Positions 15,931 to 21,212 of a DNA stretch of 21,212 nt are shown piece by piece (position 1 is the first letter of the stretch; each line of letters opens with the position of its first letter). Position numbers and translations under genes: made by a program. The notes below the pieces were generated by a model, which worked only from the letters and a program-made list of their open reading frames with translations, searched no databases and was not told where the DNA came from. Location of the stretch: NCBI GenBank assembly GCA_031283515.1, contig JAITBS010000114.1, positions 1-21,212 on the forward strand, read 5' to 3'. The stretch is from Planctomycetaceae bacterium. Lineage in GTDB: Bacteria > Planctomycetota > Planctomycetia > Pirellulales > Thermoguttaceae.

Positions 15931-15936
15931 AAATTC
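15920..15936 (-). mobile_element. IS-end-like inverted repeat (right end of the decayed element)
   Basis: GGCACCTCTAAAAATTC; the reverse complement GAATTTTTAGAGGTGCC matches the plus-strand copies at 16000-16021 and 18795-18810. Its overlap with the transposase remnant's stop codon is what is expected at an insertion sequence terminus. Confidence 0.5.
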
Positions 15937-15999
15937 AGTTTTGCTAATTTTTCATTATTGAAAAATAAAGACTTACGAATAATTTTCTGATGAAATATT

Positions 16000-16021
16000 G
16001 GATTTTTAGAAGTGCCCTATT
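16000..16021 (+). mobile_element. IS-end-like sequence, plus orientation
   Basis: Contains TTAGAAGTGCCCTATT (16006-16021), 15 of 16 identical to 18795-18810, and mirrors the end at 15920-15936, from which it is 63 bp away. No transposase follows; pckA lies downstream. Confidence 0.5.
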
Positions 16022-16097
16022 ATCAATAGTCCTTGGGCAACAACTCAATATCACTCGGTTCTTTTTCTTTTACCCCCCTATTTTTTACAGTCTTTAC

Positions 16098-16144
16098 TGA
16101 TATAATACCACACGTTTGTTTTTTGGAGTACCAAACCACACGTT
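16098..16144 (+). promoter_or_regulatory. pckA promoter candidate with 10-bp direct repeat
   Basis: TGATATAAT at 16098-16106 is a perfect extended -10 element. Immediately after it ACCACACGTT occurs at 16107-16116 and again, identically, at 16135-16144, 28 bp apart. Exact repeats spaced by nearly three helical turns over the expected transcription start suggest an operator for a dimeric regulator, which would suit a gluconeogenic gene. The regulator is unknown. Confidence 0.4.
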
Positions 16145-16281
16145 AAAAACAATACGCTTTTTTATTTTACGCAAACATATAATAGTATTTGGTTTACGTT
16201 TTGGTGATTGATCAAAAATTTTCTGTTTTCGATGTATCTTACTCCTCATTTTATATCACATTTTCCAGAAAGGAAAAATCA

Positions 16282-17874
16282 ATGTGTTTAGAATTTGACC
16301 TGAGTTCATACGGAATCCGTGTGCCGCATGTTCTTCGTAACGCCTCAGCCGCAATACTTTGCGAAGAAGCCCTGTCAAGAGAAGGAGCAATATTGGCTTC
16401 AACAGGAGCCTTGATCAATAGTTCGGGACAAAAAACCGGACGAAGCCCAAAAGATAAACGTATCGTCAAAAATCAACCCAGTGAAACAGATATCTGGTGG
16501 GGAGAAATCAATATCCCAATGACTCCCAATGACTTCGATGAAACCAAAACCCGTGCTATTGATTATCTGAATACACGGGATTTGATTTATGTCGTGGATG
16601 GTTACGCCGGTTGGGAACCCAAATATCGGCTCAAAATCCGTGTCCTTTGTTGCCGAGCATATCACGCATTGTTTATGGCGAATATGTTGATCCGACCCAC
16701 TACCGAAGAACTCTCCCTTTTCGGTACTCCAGATTTTGTTATTTACAACGCCGGTCAGTTTCCTGCTAACTCAAAACAACAATCAGTTGGCAGTAAAACA
16801 TGTGTTGCATTGTCGTTTGAACAGGGTGAGTTCGTAATACTTGGAACACAATATGCCGGTGAAATGAAAAAAGGCGTGTTCACAATTATGAACTATCTCA
16901 TGCCCAAAAAAGGTATTGTTTCCATGCATTGCTCCGCCAATGAAGGTAAAAACAGTGATGTGTCCATCTTTTTTGGTCTTTCAGGAACCGGAAAAACAAC
17001 CCTTTCAACAGAACCACATCGCCAATTGATCGGCGATGACGAACATTTCTGGACAAACGAAGGAATTGTTAATATCGAAGGCGGTTGTTACGCAAAGTGT
17101 ATTAACCTTGCACCGGAAAGTGAACCGGAAATTTTCAACGCAATTCGATTTGGAACTGTTTTGGAAAATGTGGTTTATGATCCGCAAACACGTGTTGTTG
17201 ACTTTACCGACGATTCTATTACGGAAAACACCCGCGCTTCCTACCCGATTGAATTTATCGACAATATCAAAATGCCCTGTGTGGGCGGACATGCGAAAAA
17301 TATTGTGTTTTTGTCCTGTGATGCGTTTGGGGTATTACCGCCGGTGAGCGAACTGACGCCGGAACAGGCAATGTATCATTTTATTAGCGGTTACACGGCA
17401 AAAGTGGCAGGAACAGAAGTGGGAGTTACGGAGCCGGAAGCAACTTTTTCGGCTTGTTTTGGTGCCGCGTTTCTCGTTTGGCATCCGGCAAAGTATGCCG
17501 AATTACTTGCCGTCAATATGAAAAAATACGGCTCAAAAGCATGGCTTGTCAATACCGGTTGGAGTGGCGGAAAATATGGTGTCGGCAAACGTCTTTCCAT
17601 TAAACATACCAGAGCGATTATTGACGGGATTCACAGCGGCGAACTTGCACAACAGAAAAAAGAAACCGATCCCATTTTCGGTCTCGCAATACCCACATCG
17701 TGCACGGATGTACCAAGTGAAATCTTGAATCCAAGAAATGTCTGGAAAAATAAAACCGAATACGACCAATTAGCCATGCATCTTGCCGGATTGTTCAGAA
17801 AAAATTTCACGAAATACGAAGCCGATTCTTCACCCGATATTCTCAACGCTGGACCGTTAAAATTCACAGAATAG
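16282..17874 (+). CDS. pckA: Phosphoenolpyruvate carboxykinase (ATP)
   Basis: 530-residue cytoplasmic enzyme converting oxaloacetate and ATP to phosphoenolpyruvate, CO2 and ADP, the entry step of gluconeogenesis. Length agrees with the ATP-dependent family (about 530-540). Motifs: TGRSPKDKR (52-60), the kinase-1a P-loop GLSGTGKTTLS (232-242), the metal-binding GDDEHFW (251-257), NTRASYPIEFIDN (316-328) and the late WLVNTGWSGGKYGVGKR. The start at 16282 (MCLEFDLSSYGI) has AAGGA 7 nt upstream; the frame is open back to a TTG at 16189, but that extension has no support. Transcribed alone, with a promoter and direct repeats upstream. No odd residues were seen. Confidence 0.97.
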   Translation: MCLEFDLSSYGIRVPHVLRNASAAILCEEALSREGAILASTGALINSSGQKTGRSPKDKRIVKNQPSETDIWWGEINIPMTPNDFDETKTRAIDYLNTRDLIYVVDGYAGWEPKYRLKIRVLCCRAYHALFMANMLIRPTTEELSLFGTPDFVIYNAGQFPANSKQQSVGSKTCVALSFEQGEFVILGTQYAGEMKKGVFTIMNYLMPKKGIVSMHCSANEGKNSDVSIFFGLSGTGKTTLSTEPHRQLIGDDEHFWTNEGIVNIEGGCYAKCINLAPESEPEIFNAIRFGTVLENVVYDPQTRVVDFTDDSITENTRASYPIEFIDNIKMPCVGGHAKNIVFLSCDAFGVLPPVSELTPEQAMYHFISGYTAKVAGTEVGVTEPEATFSACFGAAFLVWHPAKYAELLAVNMKKYGSKAWLVNTGWSGGKYGVGKRLSIKHTRAIIDGIHSGELAQQKKETDPIFGLAIPTSCTDVPSEILNPRNVWKNKTEYDQLAMHLAGLFRKNFTKYEADSSPDILNAGPLKFTE

Positions 17875-17973
17875 TTAAATAAATTGCAGAATTTTAATAT
17901 ATGATGAGTATATTGGATGCGGTTCGAGAAAAATACCGTTGAGATATTAGAATTTTAAACTATTATTTAGATA

Positions 17974-18377
17974 TAGTTTAGGCTTGTGGTCTAAAAGAAT
18001 GTTCCATTATTCTGGTTTTATTTTCGGGTGCCGCGGTTCGATATTTTTAGTGCGTTCGAATCGTTTTGCGTATTGTTGTAGTTCTTTTTTTGTTAAACGA
18101 ATATGTTGGGCGTATTCTTTTTTTTGTAGTTTGACATCGGGAGGCGATCCCATTCCATCGCATTGACTTTGTCCAATTCAAGAGTGCTTCGCTTCACCTT
18201 TGAGTTTCTTTGCCGCATCTTTAATGGTAACAATCATTTTCGCATCAGGACGTGAATACATCTTTTTTTCCTCCTTGTTTGATAGAAAAGAACAACAAAG
18301 AAAATAGTAACAAATTCAAAAAATTAAGTCAATATCAATAAAAAATGGAACTTTATTTCAGACAACAAGCCTAACTA
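17974..18377. repeat. Segment bounded by ~22-bp imperfect inverted repeats
   Basis: The left end (17974-17996) begins TAGTTTAGGCTTGTGGTCT. The complement of the right end (18356-18377) begins TAGTTAGGCTTGTTGTCT. About 20 of 23 positions agree. The only coding signal inside is the small minus-strand ORF at 18007-18261. A non-autonomous mobile cassette is possible; no target duplication could be confirmed. Confidence 0.4.
18007..18261 (-). pseudogene. Small ORF interrupted by one in-frame TGA
   Basis: Starts at ATG 18261, 8 nt after a strong AAGGAGG. It reads MYSRPDAKMIVTIKDAAKKL and on for 27 residues, meets TGA at 18178-18180, and continues open in the same frame for 56 more codons to TAA at 18007. 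The second half is protein-like and very basic and charged (KKEYAQHIRLTKKELQQYAK, ending KNIEPRHPKIKPE). The unbroken frame and charge pattern on both sides suggest one 84-codon gene hit by a nonsense change. Other possibilities are a true 27-residue peptide, or read-through or selenocysteine at UGA, for which there is no genomic support here. Not recognised as any known family. TGA is used as a normal stop elsewhere (frr), so the code is not altered. Confidence 0.5.
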
Positions 18378-18464
18378 TTCACAGTTTTAAAATTCAGAAT
18401 TATGAAATCCAGAATTATGAACTCATGTTACGTACTTGCTGCGAGTTTTATTTTTTTGTAACCA

Positions 18465-18529
18465 TTCACGCTCAAGAGAAAATTTCCTACGCCCTGAAAG
18501 GGCAACGGAGTTTTTCTCTTGCGCGTGAA
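18465..18529. repeat. 65-bp nested palindrome
   Basis: TTCACGCTCAAGAGAAAA (18465-18482) pairs with TTTTTCTCTTGCGCGTGAA (18511-18529). At its centre GCCCTGAAAGGGC (18491-18503) forms a second hairpin. Palindromes centred on CCCTGAAAGGG recur between genes in many environmental bacteria. There is no T-run, so a terminator is unlikely. Confidence 0.6.
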
Positions 18530-18561
18530 CAATTACCGTTTTTGAATGGCTAAACCAACAG

Positions 18562-18636
18562 TAGAGACGCAATGCTTTGCGTCTCTATCAGTGAGTTTTT
18601 GATCGAACAATAGAGACACAAGGCATTGCGTCTCTA
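18562..18636. repeat. Two tandem palindromes of the TAGAGACGCAA...TTGCGTCTCTA type
   Basis: The first is perfect: TAGAGACGCAA (18562-18572), loop TGCT, TTGCGTCTCTA (18577-18587). The second (18611-18636) has the same arms with one change (TAGAGACACAA). Similar TAGAGACG palindromes are a known kind of dispersed intergenic repeat in cyanobacteria and other phyla. Confidence 0.65.
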
Positions 18637-18687
18637 CATTTGTTAATTTGTAACTAATTCACTTTTTAATTTTTTCGATAAAAATTT

Positions 18688-18771
18688 CCGTGAACGGTTA
18701 CAAAATTAAAATACGAACTGTTACGCCAAAACTACATTCCGAATTTAAAAAACCGTGAACGGTTATAAAAA
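18688..18771 (+). repeat. Direct repeat of CCGTGAACGGTTA
   Basis: CCGTGAACGGTTACAAAAT at 18688-18706 and CCGTGAACGGTTATAAAAA at 18753-18771, 65 bp apart. The core CCGTGAACGG is nearly self-complementary. Confidence 0.5.
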
Positions 18772-18794
18772 ATTTAATACAAAATTAACTATTA

Positions 18795-18810
18795 TTAGAG
18801 GTGCCCTATT
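18795..18810 (+). mobile_element. IS-end-like sequence, third copy
   Basis: TTAGAGGTGCCCTATT, 15 of 16 identical to 16006-16021 and matching the complement of 15920-15936 over its first 10 bases. No transposase is adjacent. The promoter at 18819 begins 8 bp downstream. Confidence 0.5.
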
Positions 18811-18818
18811 GTGTTATA

Positions 18819-18846
18819 TTGCGTTGCGAATTATACAGATTATAAT
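18819..18846 (+). promoter_or_regulatory. Candidate promoter for the secreted protein gene at 19030
   Basis: TTGCGT (18819-18824), a 16-bp spacer and a perfect TATAAT (18841-18846). The leader would be about 175 nt. It lies right inside an IS end, so part of it may derive from the mobile element. Confidence 0.4.
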
Positions 18847-19029
18847 GAGCCGAATATTGATGATATTTTGTGTGAAGAGGATTTTGAAAATTGAAGGAGT
18901 TGAAACTTCATACAAATAATCCTGATTGTCGAAAATTTGCGAGTCTTCTTGCATGTTATGTTTTTGGCAGTAATCGCCATTAACACAAGAAGGCGAAAAC
19001 AATTATATTCAATGGAGTTAAAATTTAGA

Positions 19030-19755
19030 ATGATGAAAAAAATAGTATTATCGGTATTAGTTTTATTGTTGTTATTGTTTCCTTCTTCTGATGTTCGGAC
19101 GGAGGAACCGCCGGCGTTGTCTAATCCGCTTAGTAAACGGCGTGAGGTGGATGTTCGCGAAGACACGGTTCCGGGTTATGTCGAAATGTCCAACGGAGAA
19201 GTTTTCCCCGGTTTACTGTATATTACACGGGATAAACGACTTGAAATTTTTGATGTTGAGTTGAAACGGCAACGGACAATTCCAATCACAAAAATTGCAA
19301 CAATCGAATGTAATGTCGAAAAAGAATGGATGGAAAAACTCTGGCGTTTTAAGGAACTTGCCGGTGATGAGAAATTGTACACAGGTGAATCTTATCCTTG
19401 CCGGATGTTCACTTACACGATAACACTTGATGACGGGCGCGAACTTGAGGCTCCGATGTCCGGTTTGATTTTTGTCCAGAAATTGGAACAAGGCGAAACA
19501 CCGGATGTTGGGCACATTCCCGAACGCGATGCAACACGACTTTACTTCCACAAACGCCAAGCAGAAAAAACAGATGTTGGTAAAAAACTTGCCGATATTC
19601 ATTACACCGAATTGGTCAAAGTCGGCGATGATGCATTGGAAGAGGGGATTAAAAAAGCAGCGGCGTTCGAAGCAAGAAAAGATAAAAAAACCGCCAAAAC
19701 TCCGCCTGCAAAAATCAAACAGCGTACTCAAGATCAAAAACGTGCCAAAATTTAA
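19030..19755 (+). CDS. Secreted protein of unknown function
   Basis: 241 residues, not recognised. The frame is open from 18937, but MMKKIVLSVLVLLLLLFPSS at 19030 begins a typical signal peptide, so this start (or 19033) is preferred; GGAG lies 12 nt upstream, a weak site. After the signal comes a proline- and charge-rich linker (about 22-48). A likely all-beta region follows (about 49-150: VPGYVEMSNGEVFPGLLYIT, FDVELKRQRTIPITKIATIE, YTITLDDGRELEAPM), with strand spacing like a small SH3- or Sm-like barrel. The last 45 residues are very lysine-rich (KKAAAFEARKDKKTAKTPPA). C126 is the only clear cysteine besides the one in IECNVEK. The basic tail might bind nucleic acid or the cell wall; this is speculation. 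Confidence 0.7.
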   Translation: MMKKIVLSVLVLLLLLFPSSDVRTEEPPALSNPLSKRREVDVREDTVPGYVEMSNGEVFPGLLYITRDKRLEIFDVELKRQRTIPITKIATIECNVEKEWMEKLWRFKELAGDEKLYTGESYPCRMFTYTITLDDGRELEAPMSGLIFVQKLEQGETPDVGHIPERDATRLYFHKRQAEKTDVGKKLADIHYTELVKVGDDALEEGIKKAAAFEARKDKKTAKTPPAKIKQRTQDQKRAKI

Positions 19756-19786
19756 CTCCCAATAAAATTTCACCGAATAATTACAA

Positions 19787-19867
19787 GTCCGCAGATTACG
19801 CAGATTTTCGCAGAAAAAGTCTGCATCTCTCTGCGAAAATCTGCGTTTCTCTGCGTAATCTGCGGAC
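19787..19867. repeat. Strong hairpin built from the CCGCAGATTACGCAG unit
   Basis: GTCCGCAGATTACGCAG (19787-19803) pairs perfectly with CTGCGTAATCTGCGGAC (19851-19867), and the inner arms ATTTTCGCAG (19804-19813) and CTGCGAAAAT (19831-19840) add 10 bp. It lies 32 bp past a stop codon, so it may end transcription or protect the mRNA end, but it is followed by A's rather than T's on the plus strand. It shares its core with the array at 9984-10224. Confidence 0.7.
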
Positions 19868-19882
19868 AAAAAAATATGATCA

Positions 19883-19902
19883 AAAAATAAAATAGACAGT
19901 TA
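19883..19902 (+). repeat. Dispersed intergenic motif, copy 7
   Basis: AAAAATAAAATAGACAGTTA, found 15 bp after the TCTGCGGAC hairpin. Copy 3 at 10361 follows a GCGGAC unit in the same way, so the two repeat families are joined in the same order in two places. Confidence 0.6.
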
Positions 19903-19904
19903 TC

Positions 19905-19933
19905 TCGACATTGCCTCTACGACATGATACACT
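19905..19933 (+). promoter_or_regulatory. Candidate promoter for the isomerase gene
   Basis: TCGACA (19905-19910), a 17-bp spacer and TGA-TACACT (extended -10; hexamer 19928-19933) point toward the gene at 20055, with a leader of about 115 nt. It begins 2 bp after dispersed-motif copy 7. Confidence 0.4.
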
Positions 19934-20054
19934 AACGGACGGTCTGAAAAAATTTAACCGAACCGAATGAATATGTTTGAAAAACTGACTGGTTCAGAGA
20001 ATTAATTTTTTCAGTGAATTTTAACCAATTTTCCAACCCAAAAGGAGTTTTGAC

Positions 20055-21059
20055 ATGACACGACCTGTTACACTTACGACTGGACAATGGGCTGATCTGA
20101 AACTTACGGAACTGGCTTCTAAAGCCAAAGGTTTCGGTTATGAAGGGCTTGAACTTGCAACATGGGGAGAACTTTTTGAGGTTCGGCGAGCAGTTACGGA
20201 AGGTGATTACTGCGCCAAACGACGTGAAATTCTTGACAAAAACGGACTCGGTTGTTGGGCATTGCAAGCCCATTTGGTCGGGCAATGTGTTCTTGACAAG
20301 ATTGACGAGCGGCACAAAGGTTTTTGTCCTGATTATGTTTGGGGCGACGGCAAACCTGACGGCGTCAATAAACGTGCTGCCGAAGAAATGAAAGACCTTG
20401 CGAGAGCTGCACAAAAAATGGGAGTTGATGTTGTTACGGGATTTACCGGTTCGAGTATTTGGTCTTACCTGTACTCATTTCCTCCCGTGTCGCAGGAAAC
20501 AATTGACGGCGGTTACAAATTATTAGCGGAGCGTTGGAATCCGATTCTTGATGTTTACGGCGAATGCGGTGTTAAATTTGCATTGGAAGTACATCCGACA
20601 GAAATTGCGTTTGATCTTTACAGTGCTGAAATTGCTCTGGATGCGCTCAATGGACGTGAGGAATTTGGTTTTAACTTTGATCCGTCGCATCTTCTTTGGC
20701 AAGGTGTTGACCCTGTTGAATTTATTTACCGTTTCAAAGACCGAATCTATCATGTTCACATGAAAGACGCCATTGTAACACTTAACGGCAAAACCGGTAT
20801 TTTGGCTTCACATCTCAACTTTGGTGATTATCGGCGTGGTTGGGATTTCCGTTCATTGGGACATGGCGGAGTGAATTTTGAAGAGATTATTCGTGCGTTA
20901 AACAATATCGGTTACACTGGTCCATTGTCGGTTGAATGGGAAGATATGGGAATGGAGCGGGAATTTGGAGCAACCGAAGCCTGTGCGTTTGTGAAGAAAA
21001 TTAACTTCTCCCCCAGTAATATTGCTTTCGATGGTGCTTTCGATAAAGAAAACCGTTGA
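20055..21059 (+). CDS. Sugar phosphate isomerase/epimerase (xylose isomerase-like TIM barrel)
   Basis: 334-residue cytoplasmic protein of the AP endonuclease family 2 / xylose-isomerase-like TIM-barrel group, metal-dependent enzymes that isomerise or epimerise sugars and are abundant in planctomycetes. Barrel landmarks are GYEGLELATWG (28-38), EVHPTE (178-183), NFDPSHLLWQG (207-217), IYHVHMKDA (231-239), LGHGGVNF (268-275) and LSVEWED (291-297). E178, D209, H212, H235 and E294 are the probable metal and substrate residues. No signal peptide. ATG at 20055 has AAAGGAG 7 nt upstream. The exact sugar cannot be read from the sequence. The gene is separated from its neighbours by repeats and has its own promoter candidate. 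Confidence 0.88.
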   Translation: MTRPVTLTTGQWADLKLTELASKAKGFGYEGLELATWGELFEVRRAVTEGDYCAKRREILDKNGLGCWALQAHLVGQCVLDKIDERHKGFCPDYVWGDGKPDGVNKRAAEEMKDLARAAQKMGVDVVTGFTGSSIWSYLYSFPPVSQETIDGGYKLLAERWNPILDVYGECGVKFALEVHPTEIAFDLYSAEIALDALNGREEFGFNFDPSHLLWQGVDPVEFIYRFKDRIYHVHMKDAIVTLNGKTGILASHLNFGDYRRGWDFRSLGHGGVNFEEIIRALNNIGYTGPLSVEWEDMGMEREFGATEACAFVKKINFSPSNIAFDGAFDKENR

Positions 21060-21212
21060 GTTGTTAAACGTGAAGAGTTTCGCAAGCGGAGTTATTGCCG
21101 TAACGGTATCAATTCCGCATGTGACACTCTCCACTCTCCATTATTTACGCTCGACTAATATGTTACTGATCTGAATACACGACAATATTTTTGATTTCCA
21201 AAGTACATTTTG
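21060..21212. other. Non-coding right edge of the window
   Basis: 153 bp with no gene. A weak, mismatch-containing hairpin (about 21089-21119, CGGAGTT with AATTCCG and CCGT with ACGG) lies 30 bp past the isomerase stop and might be its terminator. Confidence 0.3.

Larger units (their letters stand above)
15931..16281. other. Intergenic region upstream of pckA
   Basis: 351 bp with no gene: a second IS-end-like sequence (16000-16021), an extended -10 promoter element (16098-16106) and a 10-bp direct repeat (16107-16144), listed separately. A second perfect TATAAT at 16178-16183 could be an additional pckA start signal but has no good -35. Confidence 0.5.
17875..18936. other. Repeat-dense intergenic kilobase
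   Basis: Between pckA and the next plus-strand gene. It holds a 404-bp segment bounded by inverted repeats and containing a broken small ORF (17974-18377), several strong palindromes (18465-18636), two direct copies of CCGTGAACGGTTA (18688-18771), an IS end (18795-18810) and a promoter (18819-18846). A terminator for pckA is not obvious. Confidence 0.6.

Noticed and set aside
16189..16281. TTG-initiated N-terminal extension of PckA
   Set aside because: A good AAGGA site precedes the ATG at 16282 and the shorter protein has the normal family length.
18130..18180. Bacterial SECIS element after the TGA of the small ORF
   Set aside because: Only a weak 4-bp stem (GGGA/TCCC) is visible at roughly the right distance and selenocysteine genes cannot be checked here; a nonsense mutation is simpler.
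18845..18919. 24-codon frame MSRILMIF... in the leader of the 19030 gene
   Set aside because: The start codon overlaps the TATAAT box and there is no ribosome binding site.

Overview
This AT-rich window reads as a chromosomal piece of a Planctomycetota bacterium, probably of the Pirellulales type. The evidence is a ribosome recycling factor whose start and sequence style look planctomycetal, thymidylate made by ThyX, ATP-dependent PEP carboxykinase, and several secreted families common in that phylum (a ThuA-like protein, SMP-30-type and YVTN-type propellers, a propeller fused to a di-heme domain, AP-endonuclease-2-fold sugar isomerases). The assignment is inferred from protein character only; no rRNA or tRNA gene was found. 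Gene starts mostly carry clear AAGGAG-type ribosome binding sites, and intergenic regions are long and full of repeats.

Layout. 1-640: non-coding, with a structured 162-bp inverted-repeat element. 686-2599 (-): secreted beta-propeller/di-heme cytochrome, ended by a strong hairpin. 3255-5749 (+): probable three-gene operon (ThuA-like protein, unknown secreted protein, prepilin-peptidase-like protein lacking the expected catalytic aspartates). 6050-6463 (+): YkgJ-type cysteine-cluster protein with a good promoter. 6652-7806 (-): secreted SMP-30-like propeller. 8086-8994 (-): thyX. 9412-9972 (+): frr, followed by ten tandem 24-bp repeats. 10435-11421 (+): polytopic LPG-synthase/UPF0104-like membrane protein. 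11601-15110 (-): 1169-residue protein with helix-hairpin-helix-like repeats resembling the RNA polymerase alpha C-terminal domain, a central sigma-70 region-4-like helix-turn-helix and a long C-terminal part; it is the most unusual gene here. 15583-15936: decayed IS1634-type transposase. 16282-17874 (+): pckA. 17875-18936: repeat-rich region with a TGA-interrupted small ORF. 19030-19755 (+): unknown secreted protein. 20055-21059 (+): sugar phosphate isomerase/epimerase.

The genes do not form one pathway. ThyX, Frr and PckA are core metabolism and translation. The ThuA-like protein, the two propellers and the isomerase fit planctomycetal carbohydrate handling and periplasmic redox chemistry. 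What ties the window together is its intergenic DNA: at least four short repeat families recur between genes (a TAATAAAATAGACAGTTAC-type motif, a GTAATATATCAGTGGAAT-type motif, CCGCAGATTACGCAGA units and IS-end fragments), some joined in the same order at different places.
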